NCBI RefSeq assembly: GCF_001425905.1
Contig: NZ_LMDY01000018.1
Span: 114,939 to 178,938, forward strand
Origin: Methylibium sp. Root1272
GTDB lineage: Bacteria; Pseudomonadota; Gammaproteobacteria; Burkholderiales; Burkholderiaceae_C
DNA length: 64,000 nt
Direction of reading: 5' to 3'
Positions 53,396-63,102 of the stretch are shown piece by piece (the first letter of the stretch is position 1; each line of letters starts with the position of its first letter). The notes beneath the pieces are model-generated. The model worked only from the letters and a program-made list of their open reading frames with translations, had not been told where the DNA came from and made no database searches. The position numbers and the translations under genes are program-made.

Positions 53396-53512
53396 GGGCG
53401 TGTGGATTGGGCTCGATCGGCTATCGGTGCGCCCACTGCACGCTTGAGAACCCCCGCGCCGGGCGCGCGCAGTATGCACGCACCCAGGCCCCGGCCGCGC
53501 GGGGCGACGCGC

Positions 53513-54205
53513 TCAGATGGACATGCGCTGGCGCACGCCGTCGGCTTCCATGTCGGCGCCGCGGCCGCGCAGCACGATCTCGCCGCGCTCCATCACCAGG
53601 TACTGGTCGGCCAGTTCGGCGGCGAAGTCGTAGTACTGCTCGACCAGGATGATCGCCATGTCGCCGCGGTCGGCCAGCTTGCGGATCACGCGGCCGATGT
53701 CCTTGATGACGCTGGGCTGGATGCCCTCGGTCGGCTCGTCCAGGATCAGCAGCTTGGGGCCGGCCGCCAGCGCGCGCGCGATCGCGAGCTGCTGCTGCTG
53801 CCCGCCCGACAGATCACCGCCGCGCCGTCCGAGCATCTGCTTGAGCACCGGGAACAGCTCGTAGAGCTCGGCCGGGATCGGCGTGCTGCCGGGCTTGCTG
53901 GCCAGGCCCATGCGCAGGTTGTCCTCCACCGTAAGGCGGCCGAAGATCTCGCGGCCCTGCGGCACATAGCCGATGCCGCGGCGCACGCGCTCGTAGGGCG
54001 TGAGGCGCTGCACCTCGGTGCCGTCGAGCCTGATGCTGCCGGACTTGATGTTCACCAGACCGACCAAGCTCTTGAGCAGCGTGGTCTTGCCCACGCCGTT
54101 GCGGCCCAGCACGACCGTCACCTCGCCGGCCCTGGCCTCGAAGTCCAGCCCGCGCAGGATGTGCGAGCCGCCGTAGTACTGGTTGACGCTTTCGACCTTC
54201 AGCAT
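53513..54205 (-). CDS. urtE: Urea ABC transporter ATP-binding protein UrtE
   Basis: A 230-residue LivF-like ATPase: Walker A GRNGVGKTT near residue 36, signature LSGGQQQQLAIARAL near 134 and Walker B LLILDEPTEG near 152. It energises uptake of urea by the UrtABCDE system. It is the last gene of the minus-strand operon. Normally the next gene would be ureD, but here the next is the GGDEF gene. Confidence 0.94.
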   Translation of the reverse strand: MLKVESVNQYYGGSHILRGLDFEARAGEVTVVLGRNGVGKTTLLKSLVGLVNIKSGSIRLDGTEVQRLTPYERVRRGIGYVPQGREIFGRLTVEDNLRMGLASKPGSTPIPAELYELFPVLKQMLGRRGGDLSGGQQQQLAIARALAAGPKLLILDEPTEGIQPSVIKDIGRVIRKLADRGDMAIILVEQYYDFAAELADQYLVMERGEIVLRGRGADMEADGVRQRMSI

Positions 54206-54206
54206 G

Positions 54207-55087
<881 letters not shown>

Positions 55088-55091
<4 letters not shown>

Positions 55092-56224
55092 GCGCGCTTC
55101 TCCTTGCCGCCGCGGCCCAGCAGCCGCTTCACGCCGCCGACGATGCCGTCCGGCAGGAACAGCGTGACCGCGATGAACAGCGCGCCCAGGAAGTAGAGCC
55201 AGAACTCGGGGAAGACCTGCGTGAACCAGCTCTTCGCGAAGTTGACGAAGAAGGCGCCGACGATCGGGCCGATCAGCGTGGCGCGGCCGCCCACCGCTGC
55301 CCAGATCGCGATCTCGATGCTGGCGGCCGGCGACATCTCGCCCGGGTTGATGATGCCGACCTGCGGCACGTACAGCGCGCCGGCGATGCCGCACATCACC
55401 GCCGACAGCGTCCAGATCGCGAGCTTGTAGTTCAGCGGCTCGTAGCCGCAGAACATGACGCGGTTCTCGGCGTCGCGGATGGCCTGCAGCACGCGGCCGA
55501 ACTTGGTGTGGATGAGCCAGCGCGCCAGCAGGAAGAAGCCGATCAGCGTGAGCCCGGTCAACACGAACAGCACCATACGCGTGGACGGCTGCGCGATCGG
55601 GATGCTCAGGATGCGCTTGAAGTCGGTGAAGCCGTTGTTGCCGCCGAAGCCCGTCTCGTTGCGGAAGAACAGCAGCATCGCGGCGAAGGTGAGCGCCTGC
55701 GTGATGATGGAGAAGTACACGCCCTTGATGCGCGAGCGGAACGCGAAGAAGCCGAACACGAAGGCCAGCAGGCCCGGCACCGCGACGATCAGGAACAGCG
55801 TGGCCACGAAGGAGTCGCTGAAGCTCCAGTGCCAGGGCAGCTCCTTCCAGTCGAGGAAGACCATGAAGTCGGGCAGGTCCGACTGGTAGTTGCCGTCGCG
55901 GCCGATCTGGCGCATGAGGTACATGCCCATCGCGTAGCCGCCGAGCGCGAAGAACAGGCCGTGGCCCAGCGACAGGATGCCGGTGTAGCCCCAGATCAGG
56001 TCCATGGCCAGCGCGCAGATCGCGTAGCACATGATCTTGCCGATCAGCGCCACCGCGTAGTCGCTCAGGTGGAAGGCGCTGCCGGCCGGCACCACCAGGT
56101 TCAGCATCGGCACCAGCACGGTCACGGTGATCACCGCGGCCAGCAGCGCCGTCCAGGCCTTGCCTTGCAGCAGGCGGCTGCGCGGCGGCGCCACGGGCAG
56201 AGGCGGAGTCAGCACAGCGCTCAT
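55088..56224 (-). CDS. urtC: Urea ABC transporter permease UrtC
   Basis: A 378-residue inner-membrane permease with about 9-10 helices and the conserved GYTGILSLGHGLFFALGGYAMG near 80, plus GFGGNNGFTDFKRI and IWAAVGGRATLIGPIVGA. It is LivM-like. It overlaps urtB upstream and urtD downstream by four bases. Confidence 0.94.
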
Positions 56225-57825
56225 GCCTCTCTCCCCTTCAATGCGAACAGCCCCTGCGGCCGCTTCTGGATGAACACCACGATGATCACCAGCACGATGA
56301 TCTTCGCCAGCACCGCGCCGGCCCAGCCTTCGAGGAACTTGTTGATCACGCCCAGCCCCAGCGCCGCGTACACGGTGCCGGCGAGCTGGCCCACGCCGCC
56401 CAGCACCACCACCATGAAGGAGTCGACGATGTAGCCCTGCCCCAGGTCGGGCCCCACGTTGCCGACCTGGCTGACCGCGCAGCCCGCCAGCCCGGCCACG
56501 CCGGCCCCGAGCGCGAACGCCAGCGTGTCGACGCGCGCGGTGTTGACGCCCATGCACGAGGCCATGGGCCGGTTCTGGGTGACGCTGCGCACGAACAGCC
56601 CCAGCCGCGTCTTCGCGATCAGGAAGGCGATGCCGCCCAGCACGATGGCCGCGAACACCACGATGGCGATGCGGTTCCACGGCAGCACCAGGTTGCTCAT
56701 GATCTGCACGCCGCCCGACAGCCAGGCCGGGTTCTCGACCGGAACGTTCTGCGCGCCGAACAGCGAGCGCACGCTCTGCATCAGCACCAGGCTGATGCCC
56801 CAGGTGGCGAGCAGCGTCTCGAGCGGGCGGCCGTACAGGAAGCGGATGACGCCGCGCTCCAGCACCGCACCCACCGCCGCCGCGGCCAGGAAGGACAGCG
56901 GGATCGCGGCCACGATGTACCAGTCGAAGTGATTGGGCAGCCAGGCGCGGAAGGCGTTCTGCGTCAGGTAGGTGGCGTAGGCACCGATCATGATGAGCTC
57001 GCCGTGCGCCATGTTGATCACGCCCATCAGCCCGTAGGTGATGGCCAGGCCCAGCGCCGCGAGCAGCAGGATGGAGCCCAGGCTGATGCCGGTGAACACG
57101 ACGCCGGCGCGCTCGCCCCAGGCCAGCATGGAGTTCACGCCGTCGAGCGAGGCCTGCAGCGCCGCGCGCACCGCGGGGTCGGGCTCGCCGCTTTCGGTGG
57201 CCGGCTTCAGGCGCTCTAGCAGCAGGCTGCGGGTGGCCGGCGTGGTGCTGCTGGCCAGGGCCTGCGCGGCCAGCAGGCGCTTGGCCGGGTCGGTGGAGGC
57301 GATCAGGCCCTTGGCGCGCAGCGTTTCCAGCTCGGACTTGATGGCGGGATCGACCTCCTTCGCCAGCGCCTGCTCGATGAGCGGCAGCTTAGCCTCGTCC
57401 ATCGCCTCGCGCAGCGAGCCGATGGCGGCGCGGCGTTGCGACAGATCGCCGGTGATGAGCTGCAGCGCGGCCAGCGCGGCCTGCAGTTCGCCGCGCATGC
57501 GGTTGTTGTTGACCGCGTCTTCCGCGGTCTCGGGGGGCGTGGCCGGCTGGCCGCTGGCGGCGTCGACGGCCGAGCCGTCGGCCGCGACGATGTAGGCCTG
57601 CTTGTCGTCGACCTTCACCTCGCCGTCGAGCAGCGCCTGCACCAGCACCGGCACGCGCGGGTCGAGCGCGGCGATGGCCTGCTGCAGGGCGGCGACGCGG
57701 GCGTCGGTGTCACCCGCCGCGATGGCGAGTGCCTGCGCCGGAGTCATGGCGCGGGCGGGTGCCGCGGCCAGCAACAGCAACCCGGCAGCGCACAGACTCA
57801 GCAGGAAAGCACGCAAGGCATTCAA
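56221..57825 (-). CDS. urtB: Urea ABC transporter permease UrtB
   Basis: A 534-residue permease with signal peptide, an unusually long N-terminal periplasmic region (about residues 27-235) and a LivH-like C-terminal membrane domain (GVINMAHGELIMIGAYATYL near 262 and GVGQLAGTVYAALGLG). UrtB proteins with this periplasmic extension are the normal form. The start at 57825 is a TTG; no in-frame ATG gives a signal peptide, so the start is uncertain. A strong hairpin separates it from urtA. Confidence 0.88.
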   Translation of the reverse strand: MNALRAFLLSLCAAGLLLLAAAPARAMTPAQALAIAAGDTDARVAALQQAIAALDPRVPVLVQALLDGEVKVDDKQAYIVAADGSAVDAASGQPATPPETAEDAVNNNRMRGELQAALAALQLITGDLSQRRAAIGSLREAMDEAKLPLIEQALAKEVDPAIKSELETLRAKGLIASTDPAKRLLAAQALASSTTPATRSLLLERLKPATESGEPDPAVRAALQASLDGVNSMLAWGERAGVVFTGISLGSILLLAALGLAITYGLMGVINMAHGELIMIGAYATYLTQNAFRAWLPNHFDWYIVAAIPLSFLAAAAVGAVLERGVIRFLYGRPLETLLATWGISLVLMQSVRSLFGAQNVPVENPAWLSGGVQIMSNLVLPWNRIAIVVFAAIVLGGIAFLIAKTRLGLFVRSVTQNRPMASCMGVNTARVDTLAFALGAGVAGLAGCAVSQVGNVGPDLGQGYIVDSFMVVVLGGVGQLAGTVYAALGLGVINKFLEGWAGAVLAKIIVLVIIVVFIQKRPQGLFALKGREA

Positions 57826-57867
57826 TTCGTCGTCACCGTGGAGAGTAGAAAGCCATAAGAAGAGGCT

Positions 57868-57933
57868 GCGCGCCGGCAGGACCGGCGGCGACCGGGTGGA
57901 CAGTCCGATCGCCGCCGGCCCGGCCGGCGCGCG
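57868..57933. terminator. Long hairpin between urtA and urtB
   Basis: GCGCGCCGGC and GCCGGCGCGC pair as the outer ten bases, and CCGGCGGCGA pairs with TCGCCGCCGG inside, with a four-by-four internal loop and a 17-base loop. It lies between the urtA stop at 57958 and urtB start at 57825. In transporter operons such hairpins often cause partial termination or protect the upstream mRNA, giving more binding protein than permease. No T run follows. Confidence 0.75.
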
Positions 57934-57957
57934 CCAACATCGAGAGCCGGCTTGCTA

Positions 57958-59235
57958 TTACTTCTTCTCGGGCACGTTCTTCTTGCCCTTGTTCTCGGCG
58001 ATGTAGTCGCTCCACGGATCGGCGACCACCGGGCCCGGCGTCTTCCAGACCACGTTGAACTGGCCGTCGGCCTTGATCTCGCCGATGAACACCGGCTTGT
58101 GCAGGTGGTGGTTTTCCTTGTCCATGGTGCTGGTGAAGCCGCCCGGCGCCTTGACCGTCTGGCCCGCCATCGCGGCGATGACCTTGTCGGTGTCGGTGGA
58201 CTTGGCCTTCTCGACCGCCTGCGCCCACATGTGGATGCCGATGTAGGTGGCTTCCATCGGGTCGTTGGTCAGCGGCTTGTCCTTGTGGCCGGCGATGCCC
58301 TTGGCCTTGGCGTAGTCGCTCCACTGCTTGATGAAGGCGGTGTTGGTCGGGTTCTTGATCGACATGAAGTAGTTCCACGCCGCCAGGTGGCCCACCAGCG
58401 GCTTGGTGTCGACGCCGCGGAGTTCTTCCTCACCCACCGAGAACGCCACCACCGGCACGTCGGTCGCCTTCAGGCCCTGGTTGCCCAGTTCCTTGTAGAA
58501 GGGCACGTTGGAGTCGCCGTTGATGGTGGACACCACCGCGGTCTTCTTGCCTTCGGACGAGAACTTCTTGATCTTGGCGATGATGGTCTGGTAATCGGAA
58601 TGGCCGAAGGGGGTGTACTCCTCCATGATGTCGGCCTCGGCGACGCCCTTGCTCTTGAGGAAGGCGCGCAGGATCTTGTTGGTGGTGCGCGGGTACACGT
58701 AATCGGTGCCCAGCAGCACGAAGCGCTTGGCGCTGCCGCCGTCCTTGCTCATCAGGTATTCCACCGCGGGGATGGCCTGCTGGTTGGGCGCCGCACCGGT
58801 GTAGAACACGTTCTTCGACAGTTCTTCACCCTCGTACTGCACCGGGTAGAACAGCAGCGAGTTGGTTTCCTCGAACACCGGCAGCACCGACTTGCGGCTC
58901 ACCGACGTCCAGCAGCCAAACACCACGGCCACCTTGTCCTGGCTGATCAGCTGCTTGGCCTTCTCTGCGAACAGCGGCCAGTTGGAGGCCGGGTCCACCA
59001 CCACCGGCTCGAGCTTCTTGCCCAGCACGCCGCCCTTGGCGTTGATCTCGTCGATGGTCATGAGCACCGTGTCCTTGAGCACGGTTTCCGAGATGGCCAT
59101 GGTGCCCGACAGCGAGTGCAGCACGCCGACCTTGATGGTGTCGGCCGCGAAGGCGCTGGGCACGAAGGCGCCGGCGGCGGCCAGCGCCACGGCGGAAAGC
59201 GAGGCCGCAAAGGCGCGGCGGGTGGTGTGGGACAT
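57958..59235 (-). CDS. urtA: Urea ABC transporter substrate-binding protein UrtA
   Basis: A 425-residue periplasmic protein with a Tat-like signal peptide (MSHTTRRAFAASLSAV, cleavage near AFAAD) and the branched-chain amino acid/urea binding fold: VGVLHSLSGTMAISE near 36, VFGCWTSVSRKSVLPVFE near 105 and FYPVQYEGEE near 130. These match UrtA. It is the first gene of urtABCDE and is downstream of the integron integrase in the same direction. Confidence 0.95.
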   Translation of the reverse strand: MSHTTRRAFAASLSAVALAAAGAFVPSAFAADTIKVGVLHSLSGTMAISETVLKDTVLMTIDEINAKGGVLGKKLEPVVVDPASNWPLFAEKAKQLISQDKVAVVFGCWTSVSRKSVLPVFEETNSLLFYPVQYEGEELSKNVFYTGAAPNQQAIPAVEYLMSKDGGSAKRFVLLGTDYVYPRTTNKILRAFLKSKGVAEADIMEEYTPFGHSDYQTIIAKIKKFSSEGKKTAVVSTINGDSNVPFYKELGNQGLKATDVPVVAFSVGEEELRGVDTKPLVGHLAAWNYFMSIKNPTNTAFIKQWSDYAKAKGIAGHKDKPLTNDPMEATYIGIHMWAQAVEKAKSTDTDKVIAAMAGQTVKAPGGFTSTMDKENHHLHKPVFIGEIKADGQFNVVWKTPGPVVADPWSDYIAENKGKKNVPEKK

Positions 59236-59310
59236 GGGGTGTTTCCTCCTCGGGGGATCGGTTGGGTTCACGGACCGCTGCAGGTTAGGCAGAACCCCCG
59301 GGCGGCGGAA

Positions 59311-59326
59311 TACGCAAGGTGGCGTA
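59311..59326. promoter_or_regulatory. Inverted repeat upstream of urtA
   Basis: TACGC-AAGGTG-GCGTA at 59311-59326 is a perfect five-base dyad with a six-base spacer, 76 bases upstream of the urtA start. It is a likely operator for nitrogen control of the urea transporter. It lies between urtA and the intI stop. Confidence 0.45.
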
Positions 59327-59367
59327 GAGACACCCGCCGGCGCCGGCAGACCGGAGCCACCGCCGGC

Positions 59368-60390
59368 TCAGAGCGCGTCAAGCGGGCTCAGCACCCCGCG
59401 GCCGCCGCGGTTGAGCACGTGGGTGTAGATCATGGTGGTCTTGACGTCGGCGTGGCCCAGCAGCTCCTGCACCGTGCGGATGTCGTAGCCGGCCTGCAGC
59501 ATGTGGGTGGCGAAGGAATGGCGCAGCACATGCGGCGAGCACGGCTTGTCGATCCCGGCGCGGCGGGCCGCCAGCGACACCGCGCGCTGCAGCCCCTGCT
59601 CGGCCAGGTGGTGCCGGCGCTCCGTGCCGCCGCGCGGGTCGACCGACAGCGACCGCGACGGAAACACCCACTGCCAGCCCCAGGCGCGGGCCGCCCGCGG
59701 GAACTTGACCGCCAGCGCGTCGGGCAGCCAGACCGCGCCGCGCCCGGCGGCCAGGTCGCGCTCGTGCAGCGCGCGGGCCTGCGCGAGCTGGTTGCGCAGC
59801 GGCAGCAGCAGGTTCTCAGGCAGCACCGTCACGCGGTCCTTGCTGCCCTTGCCCTGGCGCACGATGAGTTCGCGGCGTTCGAACTCCACGTCCTTGACGC
59901 GCAGCCGCAGGCACTCCAACAACCGCAGGCCGCTGCCATAGAGCAGCGACGCGGCGAGCCAGTGCGCACCGTGGAGCTGCATCAGCAGTTCGCGCGCTTC
60001 ACGCTGCGTCAGCACCACCGGCAGCCGGCGCGAGGCCTTGGCGGCCACCACCTCGGTGAGCCAGGGCAGATCGACCGCGCCCAGCACCTCCTTGTAGAGG
60101 AACAACAGAGCTGCCTTGGCCTGGTTCTGCGTGGCCGAGGACACTCCGCGCTCCACGGCCAGGTGGCTGAGAAAGGCTTCGATCTCCAACGCGCCCATGT
60201 CGCGCGGATGACGCTTGCCGTGGAACAGGATGTAGCGGCGCACCCACCCCACGTAGATGCGCTCCGTGCGCAAGGCGTAATGCCTGACGCGGATGCGCTC
60301 GCGGAGCTGGTCGAGCAGACGGGGCGGCGGCGCGAGCGACGTCGTCGACGGTTCGGCGGGCGTTACGGGTTCTGGATCGGGAACAGGCAT
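59368..60390 (-). CDS. intI: Integron integrase (tyrosine recombinase IntI)
   Basis: A 340-residue tyrosine recombinase, complete. The SAM-like N-terminal domain is at about residues 20-105. The catalytic residues are Arg in [13 protein letters not shown] near 150, Lys near 180 ([12 protein letters not shown]), His-Leu-Arg-His in [12 protein letters not shown] near 290, His in [16 protein letters not shown] and Tyr in it. Between them is the integron-specific insertion with [17 protein letters not shown], which marks IntI and not XerC/D. It reads away from the cassette array, as in most chromosomal integrons. It has no obvious SOS-type (LexA) box upstream. Confidence 0.96.
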   Translation of the reverse strand: MPVPDPEPVTPAEPSTTSLAPPPRLLDQLRERIRVRHYALRTERIYVGWVRRYILFHGKRHPRDMGALEIEAFLSHLAVERGVSSATQNQAKAALLFLYKEVLGAVDLPWLTEVVAAKASRRLPVVLTQREARELLMQLHGAHWLAASLLYGSGLRLLECLRLRVKDVEFERRELIVRQGKGSKDRVTVLPENLLLPLRNQLAQARALHERDLAAGRGAVWLPDALAVKFPRAARAWGWQWVFPSRSLSVDPRGGTERRHHLAEQGLQRAVSLAARRAGIDKPCSPHVLRHSFATHMLQAGYDIRTVQELLGHADVKTTMIYTHVLNRGGRGVLSPLDAL

Positions 60391-60469
60391 CCAGGAAATT
60401 TAGGCCGGCTAAACGCCCGCGCCCATCGGCCAGAAAGGGGCCCTCTCCCGGGCGTCGTGCACGCCGTGA

Positions 60470-60537
60470 CACCGACGCAGGGGTTGCGTTAGATCAACAG
60501 CGCCAGTACGGTCACGTATGTCTAAATCTAGTTAGCC
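60470..60537 (+). other. attI site region
   Basis: The primary attachment site probably ends at the core GTTAGCC at 60531-60537, where cassette 1 joins. A further GTTAGATC lies at 60488-60495. The exact left end is not seen directly and was placed by position. The promoter for the cassettes should also be in or near this space or in intI. Confidence 0.5.
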
Positions 60538-60544
60538 ATCACAA

Positions 60545-60835
60545 ATGAACGCCCGAATCGTTGGCCGATACGCTTGGTACTCGCTGGCGTTGATGCTGCT
60601 GCTTGTTGCACTCTGGTGCTTGCTGTGGGTTGTGTCGTCTTCAAGCATGGCCTTCACCGACTGCGCGGGCCAGTACGATCTGTTCGCACAGAACCCGCGA
60701 TGCAGGCAACCTCCTGTCGCAGGATTGCTCGCAATTGCGAGCCTGGGTGGCTCAGTAGTTGCCGTGCTTTTGGGCCGGCGCTTTCGTACGCTGGCTAACC
60801 CAACGCTCCAACCGACGGCCTCCGGCCGCGGCTGA
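60545..60835 (+). CDS. Cassette 1: small membrane protein
   Basis: A 96-residue protein with two predicted membrane helices (about residues 10-30 and 58-76), and a short conserved-looking segment FTDCAGQYDLF between. The last eleven residues are encoded by the following attC site, and the stop is inside it (TGA at 60833-60835), so attC1 contributes the C-terminus. No family is recognised. ATG 60545 is 14 bases after the cassette boundary. Confidence 0.7.
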   Translation: MNARIVGRYAWYSLALMLLLVALWCLLWVVSSSSMAFTDCAGQYDLFAQNPRCRQPPVAGLLAIASLGGSVVAVLLGRRFRTLANPTLQPTASGRG

Positions 60836-60850
60836 GCTTGAACGTTAGAC
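60795..60850 (+). repeat. attC site 1
   Basis: Ends are CTAACCC (60795) and GTTAGAC (60844-60850). The inner arms CCG-A-CGGCC and GGCCG-CGG form a hairpin with a bulged A across a TCC loop, the extrahelical base typical of attC. It closes cassette 1. Confidence 0.9.
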
Positions 60851-60862
60851 CGCACAACTCGT

Positions 60863-61324
60863 ATGCTTCAGTACGTCACTTTAGGTACGGTACGCCCGCT
60901 TGGGTGGCTGGTCTTTGTCGGCTTCCTTGTCGCCGCCGGCTTTGCTTTCACTAGTGGCGCAAGGTGGCCGGCCCTGGGCTTCGTCGTTTTTTCATTGCTG
61001 GGCATCTACTTGCTTGTCGGCGCGTACGGGCGCTATGCCGTGGATGAAACCGCTGTGTACGCGGTTACTCCGATTGGTTGGCACTACCGCATGGCATGGT
61101 CCGAAGTGAAGCACGTCGAGTTTGGCACCGGAGGCACACTCGTCTTTCATGGAGACAACAAGCGGTTCGTCTTGCCTGCACCCTCCTTCTGGTCGGGTGA
61201 GCACAAACCCGCCACATACGCGCGCTTAGTTCAGCAGCTCGAGAACCGGAAGATCATCCCCGTTCCAAGCAATACCGCCGACTATCGGTGGAACAAGAAT
61301 GTTCGGGTCACCCGTGCGGTCTAA
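60863..61324 (+). CDS. Cassette 2: membrane protein with PH-like cytoplasmic part
   Basis: A 153-residue protein with two N-terminal helices (about residues 15-33 and 40-58) followed by a beta-rich segment (VYAVTPIGWHYRMAWSEVKHVEFG in parts) that resembles the bacterial PH-domain/YdbT pattern, in which a membrane anchor precedes the PH-like domain. The function is unknown. Its TAA at 61322-61324 lies inside the attC2 core, as in many cassettes. ATG 60863 is 19 bases after the boundary. Confidence 0.75.
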   Translation: MLQYVTLGTVRPLGWLVFVGFLVAAGFAFTSGARWPALGFVVFSLLGIYLLVGAYGRYAVDETAVYAVTPIGWHYRMAWSEVKHVEFGTGGTLVFHGDNKRFVLPAPSFWSGEHKPATYARLVQQLENRKIIPVPSNTADYRWNKNVRVTRAV

Positions 61325-61396
61325 CCCTTCGCTCCACCTGACGTTCGCCAGCCGGCTACGCCGTCTGTCGCCCGCAGGTGAGCTCAAACGTTAGGC
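61321..61396 (+). repeat. attC site 2
   Basis: CTAACCC at 61321-61327 and GTTAGGC at 61390-61396, with inner arms CACCTG and CAGGTG. Length 76 bases, one of the longer sites. It closes cassette 2, and its left core contains that gene's stop codon. Confidence 0.9.
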
Positions 61397-61412
61397 CTTT
61401 TCAGGAGTGAAC

Positions 61413-62015
61413 ATGGCAATGCCGCCCCTCGTGAAGTTGCTTGAAAGCTGGGACAGGCGCTTCGAGACCGAAGAACTGGATGAGTTTCGCGACCTCGTCG
61501 CAGCGTCCATCGGCCGACAACGCAAATCAATCGGGCACGATGAGGCGTCTTGCTCAGAGCTTCAGTTTGACGATGAGAACGACTTCCAGAACTACACAAT
61601 GCACCTTGAAGATCGCTGGTACTTCACCAACGAAGTGCAACGCTTGGCCGACGAGCTAGCCATAGTGGCCCTGTTCAAGCAACTTGAACTGCACACAAAG
61701 CGAGTTGCGAAGAAGAGGTTCCCGTCTGTGAATGCAGAGCAGCTGTTCAACTTTGCGGCGCTCAAGAAGGCCATGCCATTCAAACTTGAGTCACTGCAAT
61801 GTTTCGGCGCATTCGACGAGTTGCGCCTCATAAACAACGCCGTCAAGCATGAGGGCAAGGTTTCGAAGGAGCTTGCAAGCTCGTTTCCGTCCTGGAAGGT
61901 GGGCGAAGATTTGGCCGAACTGGGCGCTGTTTACACACGCCTTCAACCGGAGGTCACGCGTTATGTCCAAGCCTTCGTTGCCGCATGCTATGCACCTCTG
62001 CCGCCCAAGGCCTAA
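61413..62015 (+). CDS. Cassette 3: soluble protein of unknown function
   Basis: A 200-residue mostly helical acidic protein without signal or membrane segments (MAMPPLVKLLESWDRRFETE onwards). It is not recognised. The segment NNAVKHEGKVSKELASSFP near residue 150 includes NNAVKHEG, a pattern seen in some MAE_28990/HEPN-like or abortive-infection-type proteins; this is only a hint. AGGAG five bases upstream supports ATG 61413. Its TAA is in the attC3 core. Confidence 0.75.
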   Translation: MAMPPLVKLLESWDRRFETEELDEFRDLVAASIGRQRKSIGHDEASCSELQFDDENDFQNYTMHLEDRWYFTNEVQRLADELAIVALFKQLELHTKRVAKKRFPSVNAEQLFNFAALKKAMPFKLESLQCFGAFDELRLINNAVKHEGKVSKELASSFPSWKVGEDLAELGAVYTRLQPEVTRYVQAFVAACYAPLPPKA

Positions 62016-62069
62016 CCATTCGGTCAAGCGGACGTGCCTACGGCACGCCGCTTACCTCAAACGTTAGAG
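62012..62069 (+). repeat. attC site 3
   Basis: CTAACCA at 62012-62018 and GTTAGAG at 62063-62069. Inner hairpin GCGG-A-CGTGCC / GGCACG-CCGC with loop TAC has the extrahelical A. It shares the GCGGACG..GCCGCTTACCTCAAACG backbone with sites 5 and 6. Confidence 0.93.
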
Positions 62070-62072
62070 CGC

Positions 62073-62489
62073 ATGAATCTCGTTACTCGAGGCCTCCAAA
62101 TTCAACTCCTGCCCGCCCGAGCCGCAGATGAGGAAGACTGGGTGCGTGTGCAAGTCATTCTTGCGGCGACCGGCTTCACTGGAAACTTTGAAGCGTGGCT
62201 TCAACTCGCTGACCTCGAACGATTCGAACAGGAACTCGGTGCTATGTACCTGGCTGTAGGAAAGTCCGTGACCGCAGAGCTATCGTCAGCCGAACCAGAT
62301 GTTCTGGTCCACCTAGAAATGCAGCCACTTGGTGGCATCTTGGGCGAGTTCAGCTTCGAGAGCGAAAGGCCGGCCGGGGTCCCAACCGTTCTCAAAGGTG
62401 CGTTCGAAATCGATCAGAGCTTTCTTCCAGCTCTGCAGCAGAGCGTCAAAGCATTGGCAACTCAGCTCAAGGCGAAGAATGCGCCCTAA
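62073..62489 (+). CDS. Cassette 4: WapI-like immunity protein
   Basis: A 138-residue soluble protein. The pattern TGFTGNFEAWLQLADLERFEQEL followed by VLVHLEMQPLGGILGEFSFES resembles the WapI family of immunity proteins to contact-dependent or polymorphic toxins: alternating beta strands with FEAW and an H-x-E segment. No toxin is seen beside it. ATG 62073 is ten bases after the cassette boundary, and its TAA at 62487-62489 is inside the attC4 core. The match is by eye and only moderately certain. Confidence 0.65.
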   Translation: MNLVTRGLQIQLLPARAADEEDWVRVQVILAATGFTGNFEAWLQLADLERFEQELGAMYLAVGKSVTAELSSAEPDVLVHLEMQPLGGILGEFSFESERPAGVPTVLKGAFEIDQSFLPALQQSVKALATQLKAKNAP

Positions 62490-62555
62490 CCCTTCCATCG
62501 AGGGGATGCCCAAAAGGCTGCGCCTTTTGTGCACCCCTCATGTCAAACGTTAGGC
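62486..62555 (+). repeat. attC site 4
   Basis: CTAACCC at 62486-62492 and GTTAGGC at 62549-62555, 70 bases. Inner arms GAGGGG-A-TGC / TGCACCCCTC and AAAAGGC / GCCTTTT with a TGC loop show the extrahelical A. It closes cassette 4. Confidence 0.92.
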
Positions 62556-62575
62556 CTCAGAATCGGAGGAGTCGC

Positions 62576-63037
62576 ATGTTCAGTTGGTTGAAGAAGTCGA
62601 AATCCCAGCCTCAAGGCCCTGCTGTGCCGCCACTTCGCTTCAAAGACGCAGCCGCAGCATTCGCATACGCATGCGAGTTCATGCAGAGCGAACTCGCAGC
62701 AGGGGCCGTGCTCCCCGCGCTCGTCTTGGACGCAAAGGCGGTCTGAGGAGAGGTCTCAGTTAAGCGCCAGCCTGACGGTACCCAAATGGTGATGCTGCGT
62801 GTCTGCTCCAAAGACAACGGCTTCATGGTCATGGCGGCCACCGCCAGCAGCCACGGCCCGGCGCTGCAGCCCGGCGACCTCGTTGCATGGCAAGCAGGCG
62901 CAATAGTTCCTGCGCTTGCATCCCAGTTCCCCGATCCACGGTCAATCTGGGGCGGGCTGGTCCTCGCCAAGCTCGCACCCGAGTACACAATGGGCAAAGG
63001 TTGGGCAATCGAACAGCCATTCGGGCGCGGCCACTGA
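62576..63037 (+). pseudogene. Cassette 5: gene interrupted by an in-frame TGA
   Basis: The frame starts at ATG 62576 with a GGAGGAG site and reads MFSWLKKSKSQPQGPAVPPL, then a helical segment to LDAKAV. A TGA stop is at 62744-62746. The same frame then continues to the TGA at 63035-63037 with PDGTQMVMLRVCSKDNGFMV and PALQPGDLVAWQAG, with no frame shift. The two halves together are 153 residues plus the stop and look like one protein. A downstream ATG at 62786 could still make an 83-residue piece. Nonsense mutation is the simplest explanation. Confidence 0.75.
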
Positions 63038-63040
63038 GGC

Positions 63041-63095
63041 CTAACCATTCGGTCAAGCGGACGCCTAACGGCGCCGCTTACCTCAAACGTTAGCT
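63041..63095 (+). repeat. attC site 5
   Basis: CTAACCA at 63041-63047 and GTTAGCT at 63089-63095, 55 bases. Inner hairpin GCGG-A-CGCC / GGCG-CCGC with loop TAAC. Same backbone as sites 3 and 6. It follows the stop of the interrupted gene directly. Confidence 0.93.
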
Positions 63096-63102
63096 GCCAG
63101 CA

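Noticed and set aside
62744..62746. Selenocysteine reading of the TGA in cassette 5
   Set aside because: No SECIS-like hairpin was noticed, and a nonsense mutation in a captured gene is simpler.
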